Assembly: GCF_900188035.1 (NCBI RefSeq)
Contig: NZ_FZNN01000007.1
Coordinates: 1 to 64,000 of the forward strand
Length of the DNA stretch: 64,000 bases
DNA from: Puniceibacterium sediminis
GTDB taxonomy: Bacteria > Pseudomonadota > Alphaproteobacteria > Rhodobacterales > Rhodobacteraceae
Direction: 5' to 3'
The notes beneath the pieces are model-generated. The model saw nothing but the letters and a program-made list of their open reading frames with translations. It did no database searches and was not told where the DNA came from. Shown in pieces: positions 1 through 9,373 of this stretch; within the stretch, counting starts at the first letter, position 1; each line of letters starts with the position of its first letter. Position numbers and translations under genes: made by a program.

Positions 1-381
1 TCCCGTCCGCCCCGTCTGGCGTCCCGTTAGCGCCTCAGCGCCGCCGGTGAGGGGGGTTCTACGGTTACTACACAAAACCCGCAAGCGCTTTTTTCCATAG
101 ATGTCATAGTTTTTTCAAAAATCCAGATTTCCACATAAAATCAACAATTTAATTGCCAATAATTCCCAAAACACACCAACACTAAGCAACTTCCTTCCGC
201 ACTGCAGCATCCAGCGCTCCTAGATATGGTGTTACACACAGCCTTATCCACACACTACCCCAAGGGCAGCTTTGGCCGTTAGAGGAATCGCAAAGAGGAA
301 TCGGTCCATCAGACAGACCCAGAGACGCAAAAATCGCCCCGAAGGGCGATTTTTTATGATTCTGACCGAGGCTGAGGGGAA
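1..381. other. Non-coding left edge with a DnaA box
   Basis: I see no supported gene in these 381 bases. Bases 1-60 are GC-rich. Bases 61-180 are clearly AT-rich. A perfect DnaA-box 9-mer (TTATCCACA) lies at 244-252, with looser look-alikes at 128-135 (TTTCCACA) and 232-240 (TTACACACA). One plus frame is open from base 2 to a stop at 98-100, giving a basic, low-complexity peptide with no recognisable family, so I do not call it. The right end holds the msrQ terminator. Confidence 0.6.
329..354. terminator. Rho-independent terminator after msrPQ
   Basis: An 11-bp inverted repeat (329-339 with 344-354) closes on a CGAA tetraloop, and A and T runs lie on the two outer sides. It can work on both strands. 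It sits 27 bases beyond the msrQ stop codon, so it most likely ends the msrPQ transcript on the minus strand. Confidence 0.85.
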
Positions 382-987
382 TCAAACAAACTGTCTGCGC
401 CGCGCCGGTTTGAATCGCAGCGCCAGCAGCATCAGAATCGCGCCCATATAAAGCAGCGGCTCGATCTGAAATCCTTTGACCAGCATGACAAAGTGCAAGG
501 CCCCCAGCAGCACTGCCGGGTAAACCAGCTTGTGCAGCTGCCGCCACTTTGGACCCAGCTTGCGGATCGACCATGCGTTCGAGGTGACAGCAAGCGGGAG
601 CAAAAGCACGAAGCCCGCCATGCCCACGGTAATATAGGGCCTCTTTAGTATGTCAGCCCAGATCTGGCCAAGGATCTGCACATCCAGCACCAGCCAGACC
701 AGCAGATGCAGCGCCACATAGTAAAAGGCGGCCAACCCCACCATCCGGCGGAACCGGATCAGGTTCACCCCAAGGTGGCGGCGCAGCGGGGTGATCGCCA
801 GACCCGCCACAAGGAACTGTAGCGCCAACTCTCCCAGACGGTGTTCCAGCGCCTTGATCGGCTCGACCCCAAGCCCCCCGGTCAGCCCCTGATACAGGAA
901 CCAGAACGGCGGCAACGCACACAGTATATATAGGGGCCATATGGGGACCCTGCGCGCGGCACTGTTTATGGGGGTCACAAAATCCAT
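382..987 (-). CDS. msrQ: MsrQ, heme-binding membrane subunit of MsrPQ
   Basis: The 201-residue inner-membrane protein belongs to the MsrQ/YedZ (ferric reductase-like) family. It binds heme and passes electrons from the quinone pool or flavins to periplasmic MsrP, which repairs oxidised methionines in envelope proteins. The sequence shows about five hydrophobic helices and the family's histidines, for example in the HRLGE, ALHLLVW and QLHKLVYPA segments. The start ATG at 985-987 overlaps the msrP stop codon by one base, which fixes the start and suggests translational coupling. The same frame stays open 90 codons upstream inside msrP, but that part is a frame shadow. Length matches the family. 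Confidence 0.93.
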   Translation of the reverse strand: MDFVTPINSAARRVPIWPLYILCALPPFWFLYQGLTGGLGVEPIKALEHRLGELALQFLVAGLAITPLRRHLGVNLIRFRRMVGLAAFYYVALHLLVWLVLDVQILGQIWADILKRPYITVGMAGFVLLLPLAVTSNAWSIRKLGPKWRQLHKLVYPAVLLGALHFVMLVKGFQIEPLLYMGAILMLLALRFKPARRRQFV

Positions 988-1889
988 CAGAAGTTCTCGG
1001 CCAGATCCATGCCGGTATAGAGGTTCGCCACCTCTTCGTAGCCATTGAACATCAGGGTCGGCTCGCGTCCCGCGAACAGCCCGCCACCCACGCGACGCTC
1101 CGTCGCCTGGCTCCAGCGCGGGTGATCCACGGTTGGGTTCACGTTGCTGTAAAACCCGTATTCGTTCGGCCCCGCCTTGTTCCAGCTGGTCCCCGGTTGG
1201 GTGTCTGTCAGCGTGATCCGCACGATCGACTTGATCGACTTGAAGCCATACTTCCACGGCACCACCAGCCGCAGCGGCGCGCCGTTCTGGTTCGGGATCG
1301 GCTTGTCATAGATCCCCGTCGCCATGATCGTCAGCGGATGCATCGCCTCGTCCAGCCGCAGCCCTTCGACATAGGGCCAGTCGAGCACACGATAGGCGAC
1401 CCCCGGCATTTCGTCCGGCCGCAGCGCCGTTTCAAACGCCACGTATTTGGCAGATGATTGTACACCGGCCATGTTCAGCAGATCCGAGAGTTCAAACCCG
1501 TTCCACGGCACCACCATCGACCAGGCCTCGACACAGCGGAACCGGTAGATGCGTTCCTCGATGGTCATCCTGGCCAGAATATCCTCCATCGAAAATTCGC
1601 CGGGGTTGTCGACCAGACCGTCGATCGTGACCGACCAGGGCGCGGTGGTCAGCGCATCGGCATAGCGCGCCGGATCGTCCTTGCCGGTGCCGAACTCGTA
1701 ATAGTTGTTGTAGGTGGTGATCTCTTCATAGCTGTTCGGCTTCAGCGCCTCCTGCGCCATGGCGCGCGTACCGGTGGCGCCAAGGATCGCCCCGGCACCC
1801 AGACCAGCGATGATCTGGCGGCGGTTCAGGAACAGCCCCTTCGGGGTCACGTCGGCGTGGGTCAGATCGTTTTTCCAGCGGTATGCCAT
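987..1889 (-). CDS. msrP: MsrP, periplasmic molybdenum methionine sulfoxide reductase
   Basis: The 300-residue catalytic subunit of the MsrPQ system reduces protein-bound methionine sulfoxide in the periplasm with a molybdopterin cofactor. A twin-arginine signal (NRRQIIAGLGAG) near residue 23 precedes a cleavage-like AMAQEA, as expected for a folded, cofactor-loaded export substrate. The oxidoreductase molybdopterin-binding fold follows, and the cysteine in YRFRCVEAW is the expected molybdenum ligand. I chose the ATG at 1887-1889 because a GGAG ribosome site lies just upstream and MAYRWKN opens members of this family. A longer frame exists but has no such site. It is the first gene of the msrPQ operon. 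Confidence 0.95.
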   Translation of the reverse strand: MAYRWKNDLTHADVTPKGLFLNRRQIIAGLGAGAILGATGTRAMAQEALKPNSYEEITTYNNYYEFGTGKDDPARYADALTTAPWSVTIDGLVDNPGEFSMEDILARMTIEERIYRFRCVEAWSMVVPWNGFELSDLLNMAGVQSSAKYVAFETALRPDEMPGVAYRVLDWPYVEGLRLDEAMHPLTIMATGIYDKPIPNQNGAPLRLVVPWKYGFKSIKSIVRITLTDTQPGTSWNKAGPNEYGFYSNVNPTVDHPRWSQATERRVGGGLFAGREPTLMFNGYEEVANLYTGMDLAENF

Positions 1890-2079
1890 CGGGCTCTCCT
1901 CGTTGCGCCTGACATGACTTATGGGACGCTCTGACATTCTCCAAACCACATCGTCTCACGTTGGCGTGCCGCGACTGAAACGTTTGGGGCACGCGCCCTG
2001 CGTTTGATCCGTCACACGCAGGCTTTGCTAGTTGCCCACACCGGTCTACACTGCCCGGCACAGTCACAGGGAGGAAGTG

Positions 2080-2520
2080 ATGATGAAAAAGTTCATTCTG
2101 GCGCTGACACTGGTAGCAGCACCCGCATTGGCACAGGACGTCGTGACCTATGATACGGATCAAAGCTTTGATGACGTGACCTTTGGGTTGGAAAGCGCGA
2201 TCGTGGATCGGGGTCTGGTCATCGACCACGTCAGCCGCGTCGGCGAGATGCTGGAACGTACACGCGGCGATGTCGGCTCGGATGTGGTCCTGTTCCAGGA
2301 CGCCAATGTCTACAGCTTCTGCTCGGCAGCCCTATCGCGCAAGGTGATGGAGGCGGACCCGATGAACATCCGCTTCTGCCCCTATGATATCTTTGTCATG
2401 ACGCGCCCCGACACGCCCGACACCACCACCATCGGCTTCCGCAGCTTTCCTGACGGTGAGATGAAAGAGGTCGAAACGCTATTGGACGGCATCGCAAGGG
2501 CTGCAATCGGGCTGGAGTAA
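2080..2520 (+). CDS. Secreted DUF302 family protein
   Basis: The 146-residue protein begins with a Sec signal peptide (MMKKFILALTLVAAPALAQ), so it is probably periplasmic. The rest matches the DUF302 family in its pattern (TYDTDQSFDD near the mature N-terminus, then VGEML, and a CPYDIFV stretch). DUF302 has no settled biochemical role. GGAGG at 2070-2074 serves either of two adjacent ATGs at 2080 and 2083, and I list the first. It is divergent from msrP, leaving 190 bases for both promoters, and it ends 50 bases before a terminator shared with clpB. Confidence 0.82.
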   Translation: MMKKFILALTLVAAPALAQDVVTYDTDQSFDDVTFGLESAIVDRGLVIDHVSRVGEMLERTRGDVGSDVVLFQDANVYSFCSAALSRKVMEADPMNIRFCPYDIFVMTRPDTPDTTTIGFRSFPDGEMKEVETLLDGIARAAIGLE

Positions 2521-2570
2521 ATCCAGACGGCCAGAGGTATCGGCCAGACGAACGCGGCCACCCCAAATGC

Positions 2571-2600
2571 AAAAAGGCCCGCCGTATTGGCGGGCCTTTT
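2571..2600. terminator. Bidirectional terminator between DUF302 gene and clpB
   Basis: GGCCCGCC at 2576-2583 pairs with GGCGGGCC at 2589-2596 around a 5-base loop. Five A residues precede it and four T residues follow, so it can stop transcription from both sides of this convergent pair. Confidence 0.88.
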
Positions 2601-2618
2601 CATGCCTATCAGACCACC

Positions 2619-5234
2619 TTAGTGAACCACGGCATCGTCGGGACGCGGGCGGTTTGAAGCCGCTATACGATCCCCGATGATCAACCCGTCGACCCCGGCA
2701 CTGACCGGTACCAGATCGCCGTCGCTGATATCCCCGGCCAGCAGCATCTCGGCCAGCGGATCCTGCAACGCCCGCTGGATCACCCGCTTGAGCGGCCGTG
2801 CACCAAACACCGGATCATAGCCTTCGTCGGCAAGCCACTTCAGCGCCGCCTCGTCCAGTTCAAGCTGCACCTTGCGGGCAGCCAGACGTTTCAGCAGCCG
2901 GGCCATCTGGATCGTCACGATGCCGGTCATGTCTTCCCGGTTGAGCCGGTCAAAGATGATCGTCTCGTCAAGACGGTTCAGGAACTCGGGCCGGAAGTGC
3001 CCGCGTACTGCGTCCATCACGTCGCGGTGGGCTCCGGCGGAATCCGCGCCCTCGGGCAGTTGGCTCAGCGCCTGGGATCCAAGGTTGCTGGTCAGGATGA
3101 TCAGCGTCTGCTTGAAATCCACGGTGCGGCCTTGACCATCGGTCAGCACACCGTCGTCCAGCACCTGCAACAGCACGTTGAACACGTCCGGGTGCGCCTT
3201 TTCGACCTCGTCGAACAGCACCACCTGATATGGACGCCGCCGCACGGCCTCGGTCAGCACACCGCCTTCGTCATAACCGACATAGCCCGGAGGGGCACCG
3301 ATCAGACGGGACACAGCGTGCTTCTCCATGAACTCGGACATGTCGATCCGCACCATGGCGTTGTCGTCGTCAAACAGGAACTCGGCCACCGCCTTGGTCA
3401 GCTCGGTCTTACCCACACCTGTCGGTCCAAGGAACAGGAACGACCCAAGCGGGCGGTTCTCGTCGTTCAGACCGGCACGGGCACGGCGCACCGCATTTGC
3501 CACGGCATGGACCGCACGGTCCTGACCGATGACCCGCTTGTGCAGACCTTCTTCCATCCGGAGCAGCTTTTCCCGTTCGCCTTCCAGCATCCGGCTTGTC
3601 GGAATACCGGTCCAGCGTTCGACCACCTGTGCGATCTGATCCGGGCGCACGGCCTCTTCGACCATCAGGTCGCCTTCGGCCTCTTCCGCCTCGCCCAGCT
3701 GCTTTTCCAGCTGCGGGATCACGCCATAGGACAGCTCACCGGCACGGGCCAGATTGCTTTCACGCTTTGCGATCTCAAGCTCGGCGCGGGCATGGTCCAG
3801 CTGTTCCTTCAGCTCACGGGCCGCGCCCAGCTTGTCACGCTCGGCCTGCCATTTGGCGGTCATCTCCGCGGCGCGCTCCTGCACCTCGGCCAACTCCAAC
3901 TGAAGCTTCTCAAGCCGGTCCTTGCTGGCCTGATCGTCCTCTTTCTTCAGCGCCTCCTGCTCGATCTGCATTTGCAGGATGTTGCGGTCCAGCTGATCCA
4001 GCTCTTCGGGCTTGGAATCCACCTCCATGCGCAGACGGCTTGCCGCCTCGTCCATCAGGTCAATCGCCTTGTCCGGCAGGAACCGGTCGGTGATATAGCG
4101 GTGCGACAGCGTCGCCGCCGCAACAAGAGCCGAGTCCGAGATCCGCACACCATGGTGCAACTCGTACTTTTCCTTGATCCCGCGCAGGATGCTGATCGTA
4201 TCCTCGACCGTCGGTTCATCGACCACCACAGGCTGGAAACGACGGGCCAGGGCCGCGTCCTTTTCCACGTGCTTGCGGTACTCTTCCAGGGTCGTCGCAC
4301 CGATACAGTGCAATTCGCCCCGCGCCAGCGCCGGTTTCAGCAGGTTGGACGCATCCATCGCGCCATCCGCCTTGCCCGCGCCAACCAGCGTGTGCATCTC
4401 GTCAATGAACAGGATGACTTCGCCCGCCGCCGCCGTGACCTCGTTCAGGATCGCCTTCAGACGCTCCTCGAACTCACCACGATACTTGGCACCGGCAATC
4501 AGCGACCCCATGTCCAGCGCCATCAGACGCTTGTTGCGCAAGGATTCGGGCACGTCACCACTGATGATCCGCAGGGCAAGGCCCTCGGCAATCGCCGTCT
4601 TACCGACGCCCGGCTCACCGATCAGGACAGGGTTGTTCTTGGTCCGGCGTGACAGCACCTGCATGGTGCGGCGGATTTCTTCGTCGCGGCCAATGATAGG
4701 GTCGATCTTGCCCTGCTCTGCCGCCTCGGTCAGATCGCGCGCATACTTCTTCAGCGCATCATAACCCTCTTCCGCCGAAGCGGTATCGGCCGTGCGACCC
4801 TTGCGAATGTCGTTCACCGCCTCGTTCAGCTTTTGCGGTGTCACCGCACCGGCCTCAAGCGCGTCCTTGGCGGGGGACTTCACCATGCCCAGAGCCATGA
4901 GGATACGTTCCACAGGAACGAATGAATCGCCGGCCTGCTTGGCAATCTTTTCTGCCTCGTCCAGAACCTTGCCGGTTGTGGAATCAAGGTACACCTGACC
5001 GGTATCGCCGCTGATCTTTGGAATCTTGGTCATGGCAGTATCGACGGCCTGCCTCACACGCTCGGGCGCGCCGCCTGCACGGGTGATAAGGTTGCTCGCC
5101 AGCCCCTGATCATCGTCCAGCAGTGCCTTCAAAACGTGTTCCGGGCTCAGCCGCTGATGGCCTTCCCGCATCGCAATGGTCTGGGCAGCCTGAATAAAAC
5201 CGCGCGACCGCTCCGTGAACTTCTCCAGGTTCAT
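2619..5234 (-). CDS. clpB: ClpB, AAA+ protein disaggregase
   Basis: The 871-residue Hsp100 disaggregase works with DnaK to resolubilise aggregated proteins in the cytoplasm. The order is an N-terminal Clp repeat domain (about 1-150), AAA1 with Walker A GEPGVGKT near residue 205, a long coiled-coil middle domain (about 400-520, including [20 protein letters not shown]), AAA2 with Walker A GPTGVGKT near 605, and a C-terminal D2-small domain. The coiled-coil M-domain separates ClpB from ClpA. Length is typical. The final [14 protein letters not shown] tail is short and not conserved. It is monocistronic between a terminator and a heat-shock-like promoter. Confidence 0.98.
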   Translation of the reverse strand: MNLEKFTERSRGFIQAAQTIAMREGHQRLSPEHVLKALLDDDQGLASNLITRAGGAPERVRQAVDTAMTKIPKISGDTGQVYLDSTTGKVLDEAEKIAKQAGDSFVPVERILMALGMVKSPAKDALEAGAVTPQKLNEAVNDIRKGRTADTASAEEGYDALKKYARDLTEAAEQGKIDPIIGRDEEIRRTMQVLSRRTKNNPVLIGEPGVGKTAIAEGLALRIISGDVPESLRNKRLMALDMGSLIAGAKYRGEFEERLKAILNEVTAAAGEVILFIDEMHTLVGAGKADGAMDASNLLKPALARGELHCIGATTLEEYRKHVEKDAALARRFQPVVVDEPTVEDTISILRGIKEKYELHHGVRISDSALVAAATLSHRYITDRFLPDKAIDLMDEAASRLRMEVDSKPEELDQLDRNILQMQIEQEALKKEDDQASKDRLEKLQLELAEVQERAAEMTAKWQAERDKLGAARELKEQLDHARAELEIAKRESNLARAGELSYGVIPQLEKQLGEAEEAEGDLMVEEAVRPDQIAQVVERWTGIPTSRMLEGEREKLLRMEEGLHKRVIGQDRAVHAVANAVRRARAGLNDENRPLGSFLFLGPTGVGKTELTKAVAEFLFDDDNAMVRIDMSEFMEKHAVSRLIGAPPGYVGYDEGGVLTEAVRRRPYQVVLFDEVEKAHPDVFNVLLQVLDDGVLTDGQGRTVDFKQTLIILTSNLGSQALSQLPEGADSAGAHRDVMDAVRGHFRPEFLNRLDETIIFDRLNREDMTGIVTIQMARLLKRLAARKVQLELDEAALKWLADEGYDPVFGARPLKRVIQRALQDPLAEMLLAGDISDGDLVPVSAGVDGLIIGDRIAASNRPRPDDAVVH

Positions 5235-5310
5235 GGGCCTTCTCCTTTGTTAAAGCGCCCCGTTCGCGTGATGCCCGACTGGCGGCACATCCCTCTTGGG
5301 GCCTCGATTA

Positions 5311-5344
5311 AAATATGAGCACCGCACAGGTGATCTACAAGAGT
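5311..5344 (-). promoter_or_regulatory. Sigma-32 (RpoH)-type promoter of clpB
   Basis: On the minus strand CTTG (5341-5338) is followed after 18 bases by CTCATATTT (5319-5311). This resembles the RpoH consensus CTTGAAA/CCCCATNT and lies about 77 bases upstream of the clpB ATG, which is where a heat-shock promoter is expected. Assignment is by eye only. Confidence 0.6.
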
Positions 5345-5530
5345 GCAGAGCCGTAAAAAGGACGGGGCGCGTTGCTCGCCTGGCGCGTCCATGGCTCTGA
5401 CTGTTGGCGACACACCCCAAGTGCACGACGGGTCCAAACCGCTCTGGTCTGGAAACAGCTGATGCTTTCGTTTACCGCATGAACAACTGACCGGCGTTGA
5501 TCCGTGTCAACCCCAGAGCGGAGCCAGACC

Positions 5531-6253
5531 ATGTCCAATAGCCCAGCCCAGACACCCCAATCCGTTGGCGATGACCGCCTGATCGTTGCACTTGATGTGC
5601 CCAACGCGCTGGCGGGTCTGTCGCTTGCCGAACGGCTTGGGCCGTCTGTGTCCTTCTACAAGATCGGTCTTGGCATGCTGACAGGCGGCGGGCTGGCCCT
5701 AGCCAATGAACTCAAGCTTGAACACGGAAAACGCATCTTTCTGGACATGAAGCTTTTCGATATCGGCGCGACGGTGGAACGTGCCGTGCGCGGCCTTGCG
5801 CAGTTCGATATCGACTTTCTGACCGTGCACGGTGATCCGCATGTGGTACGCGCCGCGATGGAAGGGGCCTCGGGGTCAAACATGAAGATCCTCGCCGTCA
5901 CCATCCTGACCTCGCTTGACCGCGCGGATCTGGACGAATGCCTGATCCAGCCCGGCGACATTGGCGATCTGGTGATCACCCGCGCCGCACGGGCACTTGA
6001 GGCCGGCGCCGACGGTGTCATCTCCTCCCCGAACGAGGCCGCGTTGATCCGCGCGCTGCCCCAAGCTGCGGGCAAGCTGATCGTCACACCCGGCGTGCGC
6101 CCCCTTGGTGCCGACAGCGGTGATCAGAAACGCATCGCGACGCCGCATCGCGCCCTGACGGATGGCGCAGACCACATCGTCGTTGGCAGACCGATCGTGC
6201 AGGCCGCCGATCCGCGCGCCGCGGCGCAGGCCATCCTGCAATCCCTGCCATAG
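5531..6253 (+). CDS. pyrF: Orotidine 5'-phosphate decarboxylase
   Basis: This 240-residue enzyme makes UMP from OMP, the last step of de novo pyrimidine synthesis. The family signature is visible: LIVALDVP near the N-terminus, then FLDMKLFDIGATVERAV with the catalytic Asp-Lys-Asp network, ILAVTILTS, VTPGVRP and VVGRPI near the end. A GTG nine codons upstream could also start the frame, but the ATG at 5531 gives the usual family length and has a purine-rich site before it. The gap to clpB (296 bases) holds both divergent promoters. Confidence 0.96.
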   Translation: MSNSPAQTPQSVGDDRLIVALDVPNALAGLSLAERLGPSVSFYKIGLGMLTGGGLALANELKLEHGKRIFLDMKLFDIGATVERAVRGLAQFDIDFLTVHGDPHVVRAAMEGASGSNMKILAVTILTSLDRADLDECLIQPGDIGDLVITRAARALEAGADGVISSPNEAALIRALPQAAGKLIVTPGVRPLGADSGDQKRIATPHRALTDGADHIVVGRPIVQAADPRAAAQAILQSLP

Positions 6254-6367
6254 CCCCGGGGGCACGGCAAAAACCCGGCGCCTGCGTTCGTTCGAACACC
6301 AAAGCCTGCGAAACTTTTCCAGATATGGCGCGTTAACGCGTCATGAGGATTGGTGAACAGGTGCAAG

Positions 6368-6679
6368 ATGCAGACGAGCAGAACGCAGATCGGCGACGTG
6401 ACCTACAATGCCGCCACACAGAGCTTTGAGGCGCTGGTGACGTTCCACACCAAGGCCGGGCGCGTCCGGGTCGCCGCCGAATTTCACGCCCCGCTTTCCG
6501 AAGATTTCGAAGTTGTCACCGAAAGCCTGTGGCAGGACGCCCTTGACCGCCGCAGGGATCCCCTTGCCCTTCATGCACGTCTGGAAGCGCACCGCGTGAT
6601 CACCCGCAGAAATACAGCGCATACCATGCCGCCGTTACAGCGCTGGTTCGAAGCCCTTATCGGACACGACGCCGCCTGA
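6368..6679 (+). CDS. Small conserved-looking protein of unknown function
   Basis: A 103-residue protein that I cannot assign to a named family. It has no signal peptide or membrane segment. The N-terminal half (RTQIGDVTYNAATQSFEALV) looks like a small beta domain. The C-terminal half is charged and helical. Codon use is like that of its neighbours, and it ends shortly before a strong terminator, so I take it as real. The start is uncertain: TTG 6350, GTG 6353 and ATG 6368 are in frame, with GAGG at 6345-6348 fitting the GTG and AGG at 6359-6361 fitting the ATG. It follows pyrF by 114 bases on the same strand and may be co-transcribed. Confidence 0.72.
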   Translation: MQTSRTQIGDVTYNAATQSFEALVTFHTKAGRVRVAAEFHAPLSEDFEVVTESLWQDALDRRRDPLALHARLEAHRVITRRNTAHTMPPLQRWFEALIGHDAA

Positions 6680-6743
6680 ACGATCACTTCACTCCTGTTT
6701 TCTGCCGGTCAGTGGTCATCCATCCCCGACCTCATGACCCACT

Positions 6744-6784
6744 GGGCCCCTGAACCGCCTGTCCCGGTTCAGGGGCCCTTTTTT
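6744..6784 (+). terminator. Strong Rho-independent terminator
   Basis: A perfect 14-bp stem (6744-6757 with 6765-6778), a 7-base loop and a run of six T residues. It ends the pyrF-side plus-strand transcript. Confidence 0.95.
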
Positions 6785-6814
6785 GTTCGCGCGATTAAAG
6801 CCGTCCCTTAAAAA

Positions 6815-7240
6815 TCACCCTTCGCGCGTTGCGACGTACCGCCTGAGCATGAGTTGAAAATGCGGGATCGCGTCCCCCCGATCCAGATACTCATCTGGCG
6901 GCATCAGGGACCAGCCGGTCCCTTCCCCGCCGAAACGCACATCCTGCACGACGCTGTCATCCAGATGCGCCGCAAAGAACCAGCTGCGCGGGCCACCACC
7001 CGGCTCATGCGGACTGCGCCAGACCAGTTGCACGGGATCAAGGCTCAGACCGACCTCTTCCCAGGTTTCGCGCAGCACGCAATCCTCAGGACCCTCACCG
7101 CCTTCGCGCCCGCCACCGGGAAAGTCCAGAAACCCCGGAAACGGGATGCCCGGCGTATGATCACGCCGGATCACCAGCAGACTGGCACCGACATACAGCA
7201 GCAATTTGGCGCCGGTGAACGCATCCTGCTGCATGACCAT
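6815..7240 (-). CDS. Nudix hydrolase
   Basis: The 141-residue protein hydrolyses a nucleoside diphosphate linked to some other group, but the substrate cannot be read from sequence. A complete Nudix box is present: GGREGGE, seven residues, then RETWEEVGL, matching G-x5-E-x7-RE-x2-EE-x-G. The box starts near residue 42. Two close ATGs (7238-7240 and 7232-7234) are possible starts. It is divergent from dinB with only 60 bases between the two starts, which suggests overlapping promoters. A nucleotide-pool cleaning role would suit this neighbour but is inference. Confidence 0.9.
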   Translation of the reverse strand: MVMQQDAFTGAKLLLYVGASLLVIRRDHTPGIPFPGFLDFPGGGREGGEGPEDCVLRETWEEVGLSLDPVQLVWRSPHEPGGGPRSWFFAAHLDDSVVQDVRFGGEGTGWSLMPPDEYLDRGDAIPHFQLMLRRYVATREG

Positions 7241-7300
7241 GGTGTCCTTTTCAAAGCTGCTTTATATTACGCTGCATATCCCAACAGATGATTGCGATCC

Positions 7301-8554
7301 ATGCCCGCCCTTTGCCGTGATTGCCTGACCCAGTTCGACGGCGCCACGCGCTGTCCGGCCTGCCGCAGCCCGCGGGTCGTACAGCACGCCGAACTCTGGG
7401 ATCTGTCCATCGCGCATATGGATTGCGACGCCTTCTATGCCTCGGTCGAAAAACGCGACAATCCTGAACTTGCCGACAAGCCGGTGATCATCGGCGGCGG
7501 ACGGCGCGGCGTAGTATCAACCGCCTGTTACATCGCCCGCATCCGCGGCGTCCGATCCGCCATGCCGATGTTCAAGGCGCTGGCCCTTTGCCCCGATGCC
7601 GTGATCGTCAAACCCCGCATGTCCGCCTATGTCGAAGCCTCGCGCGCCATCCGCGCAATGATGGAGGATCTGACCCCGTCGATCGAACCCCTGTCGCTGG
7701 ACGAGGCTTTTCTGGACCTTTCCGGCACCCAGCGCCTGCACGGTGCGCCCCCGGCAGTCATGCTGGCCCGGCTGGTCCGGCGCATGCGTGACGAACTTGG
7801 CCTGACCGGCTCCATTGGCCTGTCGCACAATAAATTCCTGGCCAAGATCGCCTCGGACCTCGACAAACCGAACGGGTATTCGGTGATCGGCGTGGCCGAG
7901 ACCGAGGCGTTTCTGCGCCCCAAACCCGTCCGCATGATCTGGGGCGTGGGTGCCTCGGGTCAGGACTCTCTCGACCGCGCGGGCATCCGCACATTCGATG
8001 ATCTTCTGCGCTGGGACCGCCGCGATCTGGGCGCGCGGTTCGGGTCGATGGGTGACCGGCTCTGGCATCTTGCGCGCGGGATCGACACGCGCCGGGTGTC
8101 ACGCGATTCCCCGATGAAATCGATCTCGAACGAAACAACCTTCAACGAAGACACCTCTGATCCCGATCTTCTGGACGGACACCTGTGGCGCATGTGCGAA
8201 AAGGTGGCCGACCGCGCCAAGGCCAAGGATCTGGCGGGCCGCGTCGTGACGCTGAAACTCAAGCGCGCGAATTTTGCCCTGCTGTCCCGCCGGATCGCGC
8301 TGCGGGATGCGACGCAGATGGCCGACCGGATCTATCGCACCGCGCGCGGGCTGTTCGATCAGGTCGGGAATCAGGGGCCTTACCGGCTGATCGGTGCCGG
8401 GCTGTCGGACCTCTGCGCGGCGCAGGACGCCGACCGCAGCCCCGACCTGCTTGACCCGGATGCCGCGAAACGCGCCCATGCGGAACGCGCAACAGATGCG
8501 ATCCGCGCACGTTTCGGCCCCGATGCGATTCTCAAGGGCCGCGCCCTGCGATAA
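7301..8554 (+). CDS. dinB: DNA polymerase IV (Y family) with Cys-rich N-terminal extension
   Basis: The 417-residue error-prone translesion polymerase shows the Y-family sites HMDCDAFYASVEKRD (first metal Asp, about residue 43) and LSLDEAFLDLSG (second metal carboxylates, about 130). Helix-hairpin-helix and little-finger regions follow. Before the palm domain it carries about 37 extra residues with two CxxC pairs (LCRDC and RCPAC), a likely zinc ribbon that I recall from other alphaproteobacterial DinB proteins. I chose the ATG at 7301 over the in-frame TTG at 7292. No alphaproteobacterial LexA box (GTTC-N7-GTTC) stood out in the 60-base upstream gap. Confidence 0.95.
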   Translation: MPALCRDCLTQFDGATRCPACRSPRVVQHAELWDLSIAHMDCDAFYASVEKRDNPELADKPVIIGGGRRGVVSTACYIARIRGVRSAMPMFKALALCPDAVIVKPRMSAYVEASRAIRAMMEDLTPSIEPLSLDEAFLDLSGTQRLHGAPPAVMLARLVRRMRDELGLTGSIGLSHNKFLAKIASDLDKPNGYSVIGVAETEAFLRPKPVRMIWGVGASGQDSLDRAGIRTFDDLLRWDRRDLGARFGSMGDRLWHLARGIDTRRVSRDSPMKSISNETTFNEDTSDPDLLDGHLWRMCEKVADRAKAKDLAGRVVTLKLKRANFALLSRRIALRDATQMADRIYRTARGLFDQVGNQGPYRLIGAGLSDLCAAQDADRSPDLLDPDAAKRAHAERATDAIRARFGPDAILKGRALR

Positions 8555-8612
8555 AACAATGGAAACCAGAGGCCTGGCCGGACTCCCCGCAGCGCCACCC
8601 GCTCCAGGTGCC

Positions 8613-9176
8613 TCACCGCTCCTCCAACCGGCGCATCGTTGCGACCAGTTCCGCAACCTTGAAACCATATTTGCGAAACTGAGACCGGTTGATGATGGTG
8701 CCGTTCGGGGCAAGATACATCCAATCCGTCGCGCTCAGCACATGGCCCCCCGCGTCCTCGGGCAGCCTGATCCGATACCGCAGCTGCACGCTCGGGCCAC
8801 TTTGCCATCCGGTCCCTGTCCCGATCACATCCTCTGCCGTCGCATCGATCCTGCCGTCCGCGCCCAGCCTCAGATGCCATTCGCGGTCCTGAGTGTCTCC
8901 ACTGTCGTATTCAAAGCGTTCGGCCATTACTCCGACGTCGCCATCCCATCGCACATCGAAATGGCCCACAAACCGGGACGTGACGCGCCCCGTCGGGCCA
9001 TAGATCACACCCTCGCACAGCACCGGCCCGTTCAGATGACGCCGCAGGTCAAAGGTCTGCGACCCATGCGCATAATCCGCCGGTTTCTGCGCGGTAAACC
9101 CGAAATAGCGCATTTTCAGCCAGCACAAACACAGCGCCAGCAAGGCACCACACAGAAAATAGGCGAGCAGTTCCAC
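8613..9176 (-). CDS. DUF3833 family membrane-anchored protein
   Basis: The 187-residue protein has one N-terminal hydrophobic segment (LLAYFLCGALLALCLCWL) and then a soluble beta-rich domain like DUF3833 (LNGPVLCEGVIYGPTGRVTS, WHLRLGADGRIDATAEDVIG, LSATDWMYLAPNGTI). I chose the GTG at 9174-9176 because GGAGG lies nine bases before it. The frame continues upstream without a ribosome site. As I recall, DUF3833 genes travel with DUF1365 and the FAD oxidoreductase found just upstream here, in clusters tied to fatty-acid modification or singlet-oxygen response. The molecular role is unknown. Confidence 0.83.
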   Translation of the reverse strand: MELLAYFLCGALLALCLCWLKMRYFGFTAQKPADYAHGSQTFDLRRHLNGPVLCEGVIYGPTGRVTSRFVGHFDVRWDGDVGVMAERFEYDSGDTQDREWHLRLGADGRIDATAEDVIGTGTGWQSGPSVQLRYRIRLPEDAGGHVLSATDWMYLAPNGTIINRSQFRKYGFKVAELVATMRRLEER

Positions 9177-9373
9177 CAGATCAGTCCTCCTACGTCTGGC
9201 TACGAACAACAACACCAGCGCAACACGTTACAACACATAGGGCACCAAATCGCAAAGTCGGCAGGGCGTCCACAAGGCGCGTGCGAAATTGCCCGCACCC
9301 CGGGCATAAAAGCCGATGGTGCGGCTGGATACGGCGATGATCCGCATCAACCGGCAAGCTCTGAGCGTGCCGT
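9177..9373. other. 197-base gap inside the FAD/DUF1365/DUF3833 cluster
   Basis: There is no supported gene. A minus-strand frame ending at 9228 reads a short arginine-rich peptide that I cannot match. In related clusters I recall a cyclopropane-fatty-acid-synthase-like methyltransferase, and sometimes a transporter, at this point. Neither is present. Confidence 0.5.

Noticed and set aside
2-100. Open plus frame at the left edge, possibly the end of a gene
   Set aside because: The peptide is Pro/Val/Arg-rich with no family, and the frame ends in an AT-rich promoter-like region. The gene, if any, lies mostly outside the window.
2997-4652. 551-residue plus-strand open frame over clpB
   Set aside because: It is wholly antisense to clpB, is His/Gln/Arg-rich, and matches no family. 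It results from the codon pattern of a high-GC gene.
5335-5604. 89-residue minus frame between clpB and pyrF
   Set aside because: It covers the clpB promoter and the pyrF start, with no family or ribosome site.
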